A stretch of 32,358 nt of DNA from Chitinophagaceae bacterium (GTDB lineage: Bacteria; Bacteroidota; Bacteroidia; Cytophagales; Cytophagaceae): the NCBI GenBank assembly GCA_028288365.1, contig JAQBNU010000005.1:1-32358 (forward strand), written 5' to 3'. Below the pieces are notes generated by a model, which was not told where the DNA came from, made no database searches, and saw only the letters and a list, made by a program, of their open reading frames with translations. The position numbers and the translations under genes were made by a program. This document shows, piece by piece, positions 5,530-14,436 of the stretch (the first letter of the stretch is position 1; each line of letters begins with the position of its first letter).

Positions 5530-6148
5530 GATTCTGTTTTCTACCTGCCTGATTTTTGCTTTGCTCCTGCAGCAAGCGCAGGCTCAGGTGAACAGTGACT
5601 CCATCGGACAAACCACCCATACTACAGAGGGGCGTGTTCTTTATAAGCAGTTGATTGAAAAGCTCAACCGCTCCGACAGTACGCTGCAACGAAAAGATTT
5701 TTTGACGTTATATTACGGATCGGTTTATCAACCGGCTTATCAGCTGGAACTGATCGACAGCATCGAGCAACGCATCAAAGAATACAATCTCTTACAAGAA
5801 TTCTTTAATGCTTATGAATTGGCCGACACGTTACTCGCCTTTCATCCGGTCAGCATCACGGCTTATTTTGAAAAAAGTTTTTCCTGTTACGCACTGAAAA
5901 GAATCGATGAAGAATCGATCAACAAACAAAAATACAAGCTCTTCATCAAATGCGTATTGAGTTCTGGTGATGGCGGTGACCTACCTTTTGTAGTGATCAG
6001 TTACAACGATGCCATTGAAGTGTTGAAATACCTGCAGGTAAAATACAAAGACGTCCAGGAACTAGACAACGGTCTGCTTGTCGCTGCACTCAGCAAAAAA
6101 TACCAGGGCATAGATAAAATCTATTTCCGATTGGCCACTCCAAGATAG
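5522..6148 (+). CDS. DUF4919-like secreted protein
   Basis: A 208-aa protein with a signal peptide (MNRILFSTCLIFALLLQQAQAQ), so periplasmic or outer-membrane associated. The body resembles DUF4919: FLTLYYGSVYQPAYQ early, then a helical region with ELADTLLAFHPVSITAYFEKSF and a C-terminal part containing DLPFVVISYNDAIEVLKYL. Function is unknown. The ATG overlaps the gldH stop by 8 nt, so it is the third gene of the operon; an in-frame upstream start at 5489 would lack the normal signal-peptide beginning. The convergent helicase gene ends 22 nt downstream with no obvious terminator between. Confidence 0.78.
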   Translation: MNRILFSTCLIFALLLQQAQAQVNSDSIGQTTHTTEGRVLYKQLIEKLNRSDSTLQRKDFLTLYYGSVYQPAYQLELIDSIEQRIKEYNLLQEFFNAYELADTLLAFHPVSITAYFEKSFSCYALKRIDEESINKQKYKLFIKCVLSSGDGGDLPFVVISYNDAIEVLKYLQVKYKDVQELDNGLLVAALSKKYQGIDKIYFRLATPR

Positions 6149-6169
6149 ATCACGCCGTTGATTTGATTT

Positions 6170-9100
6170 TTATTTCAGATTCTCCCAAAAACGTTCCGCA
6201 TCAAACCAATAGTTGCGGCTATAGAAACGATCGGTCTTCCAACCATTGCCTTGAAAAAGATTCGGAGTATAGGCATGCCAGTCGGTTACAGAAGGGGAAT
6301 AAAAATAACGTTGATCATCGGTAAATACTAAATGTGCCTGTGCTCTTTTATCTTGCAAGTCGGCAAAATAAGACGACGTAAATTTATCATCGTGTACTTG
6401 GAGTATAACTTCGCTCAAGGTATGACTTTTGCTGAAACGAATATCCGGTTGTATGACTTCTGATTTATTTTCTCTTTTCTTACTGAATTGATACACGTAC
6501 TGCATGTACTGCTTTAGCAATTCAGCTCCTTTGTTTTTATGGTGTTCTACTTTCAATTCTTCCGGAAGAATACTGGATACGACAAATACCTTTTCACGTG
6601 CACGCGTCACGGCCACGTTGAGTCTGTTCTCTCCGCCGTCCTGACTTAGACTTCCGAATTGTGTCACGATCTTTCCTTCTTTGTTGCGCGCATAGGCCAC
6701 AGAGAAAATGATGATGTCACGCTCATCGCCCTGAACGTTTTCAATGTTCTTGATCAGCAAATCTTGCGGCAAAGCCATACCGGATTGATCCAGCGTGTCT
6801 TTGATGAGGAATGCCTGCGGGTAATTGAAGGTGATGATCCCTATACTCTTTCCAGGATGTGTATGCATCAACTCGGCCACCAATTCTGCCACGGCTTTCG
6901 CTTCCTCTGCATTGGTATTATTGATCCAACGGCCTTCTACTTTTAGATACTGCAATACTTGTGTGTTGGCATAGGCAATATCCGGAACAATTCGCAAACG
7001 GTTGTTGTAAAAATGCTCATTGGAAAAACGAATCAAATCTTCCGACTTGCTGCGGTAATGTCCAGTCAACATATTGGAAGGGAAATAACGCGAAGAGAAA
7101 TCCAATAACGATTCTACTTCGTGATCGATCTCTTCTTCTTCGTCTTCGCTTTTATAACGGACACGGTACAGGTCACTTGGCTTTAGTTGTTTATCGTCTC
7201 CTATGACTACTGCTTGCTTGGCCCTGAACAAAGATGGAAATGCTTTTTCTACAAAACACTGCGAGGCTTCATCAAAGATCACGAGGTCAAATAAATTGTG
7301 CATCGGGAAAACAGTAGACGCCGTTTCAGGAGAGACGAGCCAACAGGGAATCAAATCCAATATTTCTTCTTCGTGTTGTGCGATCAATTTACGCACCGGC
7401 CATACACTTCTTTTTTTATTGACCTGATGATTTAAATCGCGGTACGTCACTTGTCGGTTGAGTCGGTTGTATTGTATACCGGCATACACCCATTCACGCA
7501 ATTTTATTTTTAAGAACTCCAGCGAAACTACATAACGTCGGTTGACCAATGTTTGCAATTCCTGCTCGTTCATTTCCCATTCCGGTGTAGACACACTTTT
7601 CAAAATCGGGAATACTCTTTCTTTCTCTTCGATCCAGGCTCTGTATACTGATTGCTTCCAGGTATTCGTGACATGCGCTTTGTCTTCGCTTGATACTTCT
7701 CGGATGACTTTATGAAAAGAAGTAAATAACGCCAAGTCAAGATTTTGTTTGAGTTGTTCGTAGCCCAACCATCTTTCGAAACGTTGCTTTACAAAAGTTG
7801 TCCATTGTGTGCGGTACACGTCTTCCAAAAACAAACGATCGACTGTTTTAGGCTTCCAGTGTAAGAAGTATGGAGACAGCACATGATTTCTTTCCTGCAC
7901 CAGTTGCAACAATTGATCCAGTCGCTCTCTGAATAAAAGTGTCGTGCGCCACAAAACTTTCAATGCAGGTATATCTCCTGCCTTCACCAACTCCTGTTGT
8001 ATGCGATCAAATGTTTGCAGGTGATTCAAAAACAATCTCTCTGACAAGCCATGATCGGTAATAAGAAAAGAATGCGCCGACCATTTTTCTTTCAATGCAT
8101 GCAACGTATCCATCGAAGAAAATACTTGTGTTAAGAATAGGATGCTTTCTTTACTGCTGTCTAAGTGGTTGCTGCTTAACCATTGTTTCAGTTCTTTATT
8201 AGAAAATGTCAGCTGCCATTTAAATACAAATTGTTTCCATCCCCCTTGAGACGCTTTGTTTACGCTCTCTTTCCATCGCTCCTGATGCGCTGTTGGTGGT
8301 TGAGAGGTCAATCGATTTAAAACAGCAAAATGCTTTTGCACGGATAATTTCCAATCTGCCACATGTTCAGGAGAAAAATGCTCGGCCGCTTCAAATGAAA
8401 TACGATGCTGATAGATCAACGAATCGTTTACCCATGTTCTGATCTTTTGCATCCAGGACAAAGCAAAAGAAAGATCGATGGCTGTCAATAAATTTTCCTG
8501 TTCGTTCCAGCCTTGGAGTTGATGAATGATAACTGGAGTCTTCTCCAACAGGAGAAGCATTTGTTCTTTATCATCAATGGATAAATGAGTATTGACTGCG
8601 GCATGAATCAATTCGAAATCATACTGAATAGCCGAATGGTAAAACAAGAACTGGTCAAGGTCCCCACTCTTACTTTCTATTTCATTGGCCAAAATGCTTT
8701 GAAACTCCAGGTCCAGGTTGACTACCGGATATTTTTTATCTGACTTCAGGTAAAGGGCATGCGCCGTTTCTCCTCCTACTTGTGTGTCGAAAAGCGCTTG
8801 TTTGTATTTGGAGAAAAAATCAATCTGCCGAGCGATGCTGGCTTGTATCCTTGAAAATTCTTTTTCCAATACAATGGTATCGGGATGTATGTTTTGATTT
8901 TTATACTGCTCCGACGATTGGATCTGATCGGCAATTTTTTCGTACAATGTTTTTTTTCCTGCTACCGCATCGTGCAATAGAGAAACAAAAGGAGCCAGTT
9001 CAATTGATTGCAGGCGTTCGTAGATCACGTCCAGCGCGGCTTTCTTCTGGCATACGACCAATACTTTTTTTCCTTTTCCGATGAACTGCGCAATGAGGTT

Positions 9101-10069
9101 ACAGATCAACTGCGTCTTTCCACTGCCTGGCGGTCCTTGCACAACGAGTGATTGTCCGGAAGAAACCTGGGCAATGATGGATTCTTGTGAACCGTCTACA
9201 GCAAGCGGTGTAAATTCAAGCGAAACCTGTTTACTGTTTTCTTTTTGTTCCGTGCCCTGGTACTGCGCAGCCAGTATACTTTCCAGTGTATGTTCGGAAG
9301 CGTTCTCTTTTAAGAAATCATAATCGGAATGAATGTAAGAAGCCGATTGCGGAAACAATCCCATGATGGCATAAGGTTTCAGCTGGTATTGACCAGGTGT
9401 ATATTTTTCTACCAAATCCGATTTTGAAATGGGTAAAAAATGAATCAGGTTTTCCGATAAAAATTCTCTTTCGAAAGCAGGATGCCAGCCTTGTTTTTTT
9501 AACGCATCCAGCAAGCCGATGCGAAAGTCTTCGTCTGGCTTGTCTTCCAAAGCAGCAACAGGCGCTTCGAGCCAGCTGCTATCAAATGCATATTCTTCAA
9601 AGTGCGATAAAGAAAGGAATAAGGACCTGTTCCAAAATGGTTCGTCCAATGCTCCCTTCTCCAAATAGATTTCACGACCGACTTGTATCAATTGATAAGG
9701 GAAGAAAATCAATGGCGCACGCAAAGGCATTCCATTTTTCATGACGCCTTCCACATAAGGCCAACCGATGTAAAAATCAGCACTGCCTGTTTCATCGAAA
9801 ATCAATTGACGTGTGCGAATCAGTTTTTTCGCTTCTTCCAATACCTCTTCCAGTTGATCTGCTGAAAGGTGTTTGACATCCGCTATTTTAATCGATGTTT
9901 TACCGGCCAGCATGGCCTTCACGATATCCAGTGAAGAACTTGCCGATAAATAATCCCAACTTTTTAAGTCAGAAAATTTTCCTTTGTAAACCTTTGGCAA
10001 GAAAACGGATCTGTTAGACGAGGAAAGGTCTAACAGTCTGTTTCGGAATATATTGAGGAGGTCTTTCAA
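6170..10069 (-). CDS. DUF4011-type superfamily 1 helicase-like ATPase
   Basis: A 1299-aa cytoplasmic protein. The first 30 residues (NIFRNRLLDLSSSNRSVFLP) match the start of DUF4011 proteins. A Walker A motif, QGPPGSGKTQ, lies near residue 312. A Walker B, VIFDEASQ, near 930 is followed by AVVIGDDKQLKPSD. C-terminal helicase motifs are NVQGDERDIIIFSVAYAR (about 1110) and ENRLNVAVTRAREKVFVVSS (about 1150). Between the two ATPase halves is a 600-residue, mostly helical, Trp-rich insert. About 100 residues follow the helicase core, with no nuclease motif that I can see. It should unwind or translocate on nucleic acid. Related large DUF4011 helicases occur in some defence islands, but the neighbours here are ordinary, so a defence role is only a possibility. 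It appears monocistronic. Confidence 0.85.
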   Translation of the reverse strand: MKDLLNIFRNRLLDLSSSNRSVFLPKVYKGKFSDLKSWDYLSASSSLDIVKAMLAGKTSIKIADVKHLSADQLEEVLEEAKKLIRTRQLIFDETGSADFYIGWPYVEGVMKNGMPLRAPLIFFPYQLIQVGREIYLEKGALDEPFWNRSLFLSLSHFEEYAFDSSWLEAPVAALEDKPDEDFRIGLLDALKKQGWHPAFEREFLSENLIHFLPISKSDLVEKYTPGQYQLKPYAIMGLFPQSASYIHSDYDFLKENASEHTLESILAAQYQGTEQKENSKQVSLEFTPLAVDGSQESIIAQVSSGQSLVVQGPPGSGKTQLICNLIAQFIGKGKKVLVVCQKKAALDVIYERLQSIELAPFVSLLHDAVAGKKTLYEKIADQIQSSEQYKNQNIHPDTIVLEKEFSRIQASIARQIDFFSKYKQALFDTQVGGETAHALYLKSDKKYPVVNLDLEFQSILANEIESKSGDLDQFLFYHSAIQYDFELIHAAVNTHLSIDDKEQMLLLLEKTPVIIHQLQGWNEQENLLTAIDLSFALSWMQKIRTWVNDSLIYQHRISFEAAEHFSPEHVADWKLSVQKHFAVLNRLTSQPPTAHQERWKESVNKASQGGWKQFVFKWQLTFSNKELKQWLSSNHLDSSKESILFLTQVFSSMDTLHALKEKWSAHSFLITDHGLSERLFLNHLQTFDRIQQELVKAGDIPALKVLWRTTLLFRERLDQLLQLVQERNHVLSPYFLHWKPKTVDRLFLEDVYRTQWTTFVKQRFERWLGYEQLKQNLDLALFTSFHKVIREVSSEDKAHVTNTWKQSVYRAWIEEKERVFPILKSVSTPEWEMNEQELQTLVNRRYVVSLEFLKIKLREWVYAGIQYNRLNRQVTYRDLNHQVNKKRSVWPVRKLIAQHEEEILDLIPCWLVSPETASTVFPMHNLFDLVIFDEASQCFVEKAFPSLFRAKQAVVIGDDKQLKPSDLYRVRYKSEDEEEEIDHEVESLLDFSSRYFPSNMLTGHYRSKSEDLIRFSNEHFYNNRLRIVPDIAYANTQVLQYLKVEGRWINNTNAEEAKAVAELVAELMHTHPGKSIGIITFNYPQAFLIKDTLDQSGMALPQDLLIKNIENVQGDERDIIIFSVAYARNKEGKIVTQFGSLSQDGGENRLNVAVTRAREKVFVVSSILPEELKVEHHKNKGAELLKQYMQYVYQFSKKRENKSEVIQPDIRFSKSHTLSEVILQVHDDKFTSSYFADLQDKRAQAHLVFTDDQRYFYSPSVTDWHAYTPNLFQGNGWKTDRFYSRNYWFDAERFWENLK

Positions 10070-10085
10070 GGAAAATGATTTTAAA

Positions 10086-10093
10086 CAAATATA
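10086..10093 (-). promoter_or_regulatory. -7 box (TATATTTG on the minus strand) for the helicase gene
   Basis: It fits TAnnTTTG and lies about 17 nt upstream of the helicase ATG, giving a very short leader. I see no TTTG at the proper -33 distance. Confidence 0.35.
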
Positions 10094-10106
10094 CCAATTG
10101 AAGAGG

Positions 10107-10146
10107 AAAGCCTAATGAATAATTGTCTTAATAGGCTTTTTTTTTC
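10107..10146 (+). terminator. Terminator-like hairpin in a divergent promoter region
   Basis: AAAGCCTA (10107-10114) pairs with TAGGCTTT (10132-10139) around a 17-nt AT-rich loop, followed by a run of Ts to 10145. It is oriented to stop plus-strand transcription just before the glycosyltransferase start at 10169. No plus-strand gene ends here, so it may block antisense transcripts or attenuate the downstream gene. Confidence 0.5.
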
Positions 10147-10168
10147 ATCTTACAAAACATTCTAGTGC

Positions 10169-11092
10169 ATGAACCAGACCAATCCGCTTTTAAGTATCTG
10201 TATTCCGGTGAAGGACTTTGATGTCCATCCATTGGTAGAGGCTTTACTGAAAGAAATTCGGGAAGAAAACCTGAGTGTTGAAATCATTGTCGTTGAAGAT
10301 GGCTCGTCTACACAAGGCAAAGCACTGAATGAATCTCTATCCAGCGAACCAGAACTTCGTCTCTTTTCCTTTGATACCAACAAGGGTCGCTCTGCTGCAC
10401 GCAATTTCATGGCGCAGCAAGCCAATGGACAATACCTGTTGTTCATTGACGCCGATTCTCTACCTGTCAGTCCGTTGTTTATTTCTTTATACATCGATCA
10501 ACTTCGTTCGGATGTAATTTTATCAGGAGGTCGTCATTACAGTGATTTGTACAGAACACCTGAACGCTTGCTGCACTGGAAGTATGGCATTCACCGGGAA
10601 ATTTCTTCCGCACTTAAAACCAATCGGGTCGGTTTTCAATCCAATAATTTCCTCATCAAGAAAGACGTTTTTGATGCCATACAATTTGACGAATCAATTG
10701 TATTGTACGGACACGAAGATACGCTGTTCGGCATCATGGCAAAGGCTCATGGCATAGAAGTATTAGGCATCGACAATCCTGTCATTCATACGAGTCTAGA
10801 AACAAATACCATTTTTCTATTGAAGACAGAAGAAAGCATCGTGACCCTTCTTCAAATCATCCAGCAAAAAGATTTATATCCTGCAGGCATTGACAAAGAA
10901 TTTAGATTGTGGTTCGTCTATAAAAAACTAAGTACTTACAAGTTGACCTGGATTCTTCAGGTATTGGCTTTCTGGCACCGCCCGATTAAAAAAATAATTT
11001 TGACTTTCTCCGGACCACTTGTCTTGTATGACTTGTATAAGCTTCTCCTTTTTCACAAAGGATCAATAGCGATCCAATCCGCTAACAAATAA
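10169..11092 (+). CDS. Family 2 glycosyltransferase
   Basis: A 307-aa GT-A fold enzyme expected to transfer a sugar from a nucleotide donor, probably to a polysaccharide or lipid precursor at the inner membrane. The sequence shows SICIPVKDFD at the start, VVEDGSS (42-48), FDTNKGRSAARNFMAQQANG (68-87) and FIDADS with DAD at 94-96 as the metal-binding motif. A later GHEDTLFG (near residue 195) resembles the ED motif supplying the catalytic base. The C-terminal 40 residues are hydrophobic and may lie on the membrane. The last 30 nt overlap the convergent DUF4403 gene. The acceptor cannot be read from context. Confidence 0.85.
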   Translation: MNQTNPLLSICIPVKDFDVHPLVEALLKEIREENLSVEIIVVEDGSSTQGKALNESLSSEPELRLFSFDTNKGRSAARNFMAQQANGQYLLFIDADSLPVSPLFISLYIDQLRSDVILSGGRHYSDLYRTPERLLHWKYGIHREISSALKTNRVGFQSNNFLIKKDVFDAIQFDESIVLYGHEDTLFGIMAKAHGIEVLGIDNPVIHTSLETNTIFLLKTEESIVTLLQIIQQKDLYPAGIDKEFRLWFVYKKLSTYKLTWILQVLAFWHRPIKKIILTFSGPLVLYDLYKLLLFHKGSIAIQSANK

Positions 11093-12460
11093 TCGAATCA
11101 CTCCTTTGGCATTTACTAATGCTACGATGCCGTCTTTTGTCAATACGATATCAGAAGGTTGTAATTTATCCAGCGTACCGTCTACGACGAAATTGGGATG
11201 CAGTTGTTTTTTCTTTAAGTTCTGCTTCACCTGCACCGCTGCACTGTCGATGTAATCACCGATGTAATAAGAAAAATACGGCGCCATCTTTCTTACCAAT
11301 ACATCATGCGCCAGCCAATTGGCGGACTTGGTCAACTTATGTTTCGTATCCAGATCAAAATCCAATTGACTGAATACTATTTTTCTTGTGAGAGAATCAT
11401 ATACAGGAATTCCTTTCAAATAAATTTTTCCATTGATGTTACCGGACAATAAAACTTCTGCTACCATCTTGTCGGCATTGCTGTAAAAGGTCACATCGTC
11501 GATGACTATTTTTTTCTTGTCATTGCTGAACGTGTAGACTTGTCCTTTCAGGTATTTGCGGGACATGGCGGTGACATCCTCGTAACTGATATTAATACCC
11601 AATTGAATGTTGTAAGATCCAGATTGTGTTTTGTCTACCTTGTAATTAGGTAAATTCGCAATCGACACTTGCGGTTGTTTGCCTACTACCGTTTCTGTAA
11701 TGGCTTTCAATCCAACGGTCACATATAAATGTTGTGCGTCGGAAGTAAAGGGAGAGACAAATAAATCTTTCGGTTGCAGCTTAAGCCAGGTAGCAGGATC
11801 GGAAGACAAAGAAATCGGTTGATGCATGTAGTTCCAGGCTGTTTGGATGTATTTGCGTGTATCAATATTTTTCCGCACCTGTTCATCAATGAGTGCAGAC
11901 AATGAAGCCTGTTCGCTTTTGATCAAACGATCCGCTACGATTTTAAATGGAATAGTCAACAATGGAATAGAGAACTTCGGTTGCACGAGCCATTCGTAAC
12001 TGATGAAACGTGTCGTCGTTTGTATGTTCCAGAATGCATCGAAATCTACTTTGGTCTTGAACACCATAGCCAATGCGCCTTCCGCTTCCTCCTCATCTGA
12101 CAACGACAAACCGAAGGATTGCAGAGAAGCGCCTCCTTTCAACCACACTTTTAAAGGAACTCTGTATTGTATTTCATTGCCGACAATAGACAAGGTGATG
12201 GGACTGTATTTTTGTACCCTGACCATGAAGTTATCATCTTCCATGTTGTTGTCTTCGTACAAAACGCCTTCTGTATATTTATTCGCCAGTGCCTGCATTT
12301 CGGGAATATAAAAATCAAGCAGAATGACAAAGGATGATACTTGCGGGAAAAAAACAACCTCTTCGTATTTTTCTTCAGGAGCTACAGTATGCAAAGCTGT
12401 CCGGCATCCCGTCAACAAAAGGAACGATATGCCGGACAGTATGCTAAAATAATAACGCAT
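11063..12460 (-). CDS. DUF4403 family lipoprotein
   Basis: A 465-aa protein with a lipobox (SFLLLTGC, Cys19), hence exported and lipid-anchored. The mature protein follows the DUF4403 pattern: an early VSSFVILLDFYIPEMQALANK, then ITLSIVGNEIQYRVPLKVWLKGG, and long beta-rich repeats ending with LKPSDIVL-like residues. DUF4403 resembles lipid-binding TULIP/SMP-like folds, but no function has been established. The start lies 2 nt after the pfkB-like stop, so the two form an operon on the minus strand. Its 3' end overlaps the convergent glycosyltransferase. Confidence 0.8.
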   Translation of the reverse strand: MRYYFSILSGISFLLLTGCRTALHTVAPEEKYEEVVFFPQVSSFVILLDFYIPEMQALANKYTEGVLYEDNNMEDDNFMVRVQKYSPITLSIVGNEIQYRVPLKVWLKGGASLQSFGLSLSDEEEAEGALAMVFKTKVDFDAFWNIQTTTRFISYEWLVQPKFSIPLLTIPFKIVADRLIKSEQASLSALIDEQVRKNIDTRKYIQTAWNYMHQPISLSSDPATWLKLQPKDLFVSPFTSDAQHLYVTVGLKAITETVVGKQPQVSIANLPNYKVDKTQSGSYNIQLGINISYEDVTAMSRKYLKGQVYTFSNDKKKIVIDDVTFYSNADKMVAEVLLSGNINGKIYLKGIPVYDSLTRKIVFSQLDFDLDTKHKLTKSANWLAHDVLVRKMAPYFSYYIGDYIDSAAVQVKQNLKKKQLHPNFVVDGTLDKLQPSDIVLTKDGIVALVNAKGVIRLFVSGLDRY

Positions 12461-12462
12461 GC

Positions 12463-13386
12463 TTAGCGCAATGGAATTTCAAATTGTACCAGTTCAACAA
12501 AATCCTGTACACGGTCTTCGATTTGATCCGGTGTAAGATTCAATAAACGTTCTGTTCCAAATTTCTCTACACAGAAAGAAGCCATGGCCGAACCATGAAT
12601 GATGGCTCTTTTCATGTTGGCAAAAGAAATATCTCTTGTCTGTGCAATGTAACCGATGAATCCACCGGCAAAGGTATCTCCAGCGCCAGTCGGGTCAAAC
12701 ACATCTTCCAGCGGCAATGCCGGAGCGAAGAATACCTGTTCGTGATTGAACAACAACGCACCGTGCTCTCCTTTTTTTACGATCAAATATTTCGGTCCCA
12801 TGGCTAAAATTTTCTTCGCCGCTTTCACCAAAGAATATTCACCTGAAAGTTGTCTTGCTTCTTCGTCATTGATAGAAAGGACATCTACCATAGCGATCGT
12901 TTTCTTCAATTCCTCCAATGCAATTTCCATCCAGAAATTCATGGTATCCATCACAATCAACTTCGGTCTGTTTTTCAAACGCTCGATCACGGAGCGTTGC
13001 ACTTGCGGGGAAAGATTACCCAGCATCAGGTATTCTGTATTTTGATACGCTTCCGGAATGATGGGATCAAAGTCTCCCAACACATTCAGTTCAGTGACCA
13101 ACGTATCTCTTGAATTCATATCGTTGTGGTATTTACCGGACCAGAAAAAAGTTTTTTCGTCTTTCTTAATTTGTAATCCTTCCGTATTCACGCCATGCTT
13201 CTTCAACAGCGTGATGTCCTTTTCAGGAAAATCTCCGCCAACCACAGCCACCAGGTTAATAGGTTTATGGAAATACGAAGCAGAAAAGCCGATATATGTG
13301 GCTGCTCCGCCAACTATTTTATCTGTTTTGCCAAAAGGTGTTTCGATGGCGTCAAAAGCAACTGATCCTACTACTAACAAACTCAT
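12463..13386 (-). CDS. PfkB family carbohydrate/nucleoside kinase
   Basis: A 307-aa cytoplasmic kinase of the ribokinase fold that transfers phosphate from ATP to a sugar or nucleoside. The N-terminal signature is VGSVAFDAIETPFG with IVGGAATYIGFSAS (about 24-38). The C-terminal PfkB signature is DPTGAGDTFAGGFIG (231-245), with the catalytic Asp237 and anion-hole glycines. SINDEEARQLSGE (171-183) is typical of the family. The substrate cannot be decided. It is first in an operon with the DUF4403 lipoprotein. Confidence 0.86.
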   Translation of the reverse strand: MSLLVVGSVAFDAIETPFGKTDKIVGGAATYIGFSASYFHKPINLVAVVGGDFPEKDITLLKKHGVNTEGLQIKKDEKTFFWSGKYHNDMNSRDTLVTELNVLGDFDPIIPEAYQNTEYLMLGNLSPQVQRSVIERLKNRPKLIVMDTMNFWMEIALEELKKTIAMVDVLSINDEEARQLSGEYSLVKAAKKILAMGPKYLIVKKGEHGALLFNHEQVFFAPALPLEDVFDPTGAGDTFAGGFIGYIAQTRDISFANMKRAIIHGSAMASFCVEKFGTERLLNLTPDQIEDRVQDFVELVQFEIPLR

Positions 13387-13456
13387 TTGAATATTTTTTA
13401 TGGATTTAAGTACTATATTTAAAAGTAAAAATAAGTATTATAGACTTGAAGAGGAC

Positions 13457-14425
13457 ATGTTAAACAAGATTTATTTTTTTACTCCGTGGCATGCTTTCCG
13501 TATCGTGCTTATTCTTCTGGCATTCTTATATTCTCACCTGAGCCAGGGCCAGGGATGCAGTGATGCCGGTTTTTGTACCATGGGTGCCATGCGACCCAAT
13601 CAACGGTACAGCACACAGACAAACATCAAACTGCGCAGTGTTGAATTTTCACAATACCTGGGTTATACCAAATTCGATGACCTGATCATCAATTACACAC
13701 TCGATGCCAACGTTTCCATCGGCGATAAAAATACACTTCAGATCAAACTTCCTTATCAATTCGTGCGAGGTAGTCTGGCCAATACACATGGCACGGGAGA
13801 TGTTTCGTTGAGTTTTACAAGAAACCTTGTGGCCAAAAGCAATTACCAGATCAATGGTAGTATAGGAACAAAAATACCGACCATGGTTCCTAACCTGAAA
13901 ACAGACGATGGAAGACCATTACCCAGTTATTACCAAACTAGTCTCGGCACTTACGACGCGATTGCCGGTATATCCTTGATCACCAGAAGATGGCTCTTCG
14001 CTACAGGTTATCAGCAAGCATTGAATACTGCACACAATGAATTCGCATGGGCCGCATGGGTGGGTTCTGATAAAGAACAAACGGCACGCGCCTATCCTGT
14101 GTCCAAAGATTTATTGCGAGGCAAAGACATCATGCTTCGTGTGGAAAGAAATTTCCGTTCCTCCAAATTCAATGCTTACCTTGGACTACTCGGTATTTAC
14201 CGCATCACCAAAGACAAAGTGTTTGATCCGACAACGAAAAGTATACAACCCAAAGATGGTTCCACCGGATTAGCGCTTACTGCACTCGGAGGAGTGGGCT
14301 ATAATATTTCCGTAAAAACAACCATTAAGGGCATGTTTGGGTACAAGCTGGTAGCCCGTGACATCAATCCTGACGGTCTTTCCAGAGAGTGGGTACAAAC
14401 GATTGGTGTCGAATACAAATTCTAA
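13457..14425 (+). CDS. Outer-membrane beta-barrel-like protein, unknown function
   Basis: The protein starts MLNKIYFFTPWHAF and has a hydrophobic signal peptide ending near LSQGQ, followed by GCSDAGFCTMGAMRPN. The remaining 290 residues are alternating amphipathic strands ending in GVEYKF, a C-terminal aromatic typical of outer-membrane barrels. An upstream ATG at 13400 would add 19 residues before the signal peptide, so 13457 is preferred; that also leaves room for promoters of both this gene and the divergent kinase. The next gene, a TPR-CHAT protein, starts 11 nt after the stop, so they are probably co-transcribed. The cargo or role of the barrel is unknown. Confidence 0.75.
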   Translation: MLNKIYFFTPWHAFRIVLILLAFLYSHLSQGQGCSDAGFCTMGAMRPNQRYSTQTNIKLRSVEFSQYLGYTKFDDLIINYTLDANVSIGDKNTLQIKLPYQFVRGSLANTHGTGDVSLSFTRNLVAKSNYQINGSIGTKIPTMVPNLKTDDGRPLPSYYQTSLGTYDAIAGISLITRRWLFATGYQQALNTAHNEFAWAAWVGSDKEQTARAYPVSKDLLRGKDIMLRVERNFRSSKFNAYLGLLGIYRITKDKVFDPTTKSIQPKDGSTGLALTALGGVGYNISVKTTIKGMFGYKLVARDINPDGLSREWVQTIGVEYKF

Positions 14426-14436
14426 CGAACGCAACG

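Noticed and set aside
6170..10069. Antiphage defence island around the helicase
   Set aside because: No nuclease, methyltransferase, toxin or other defence gene lies beside it; only the helicase type hints at such a role.
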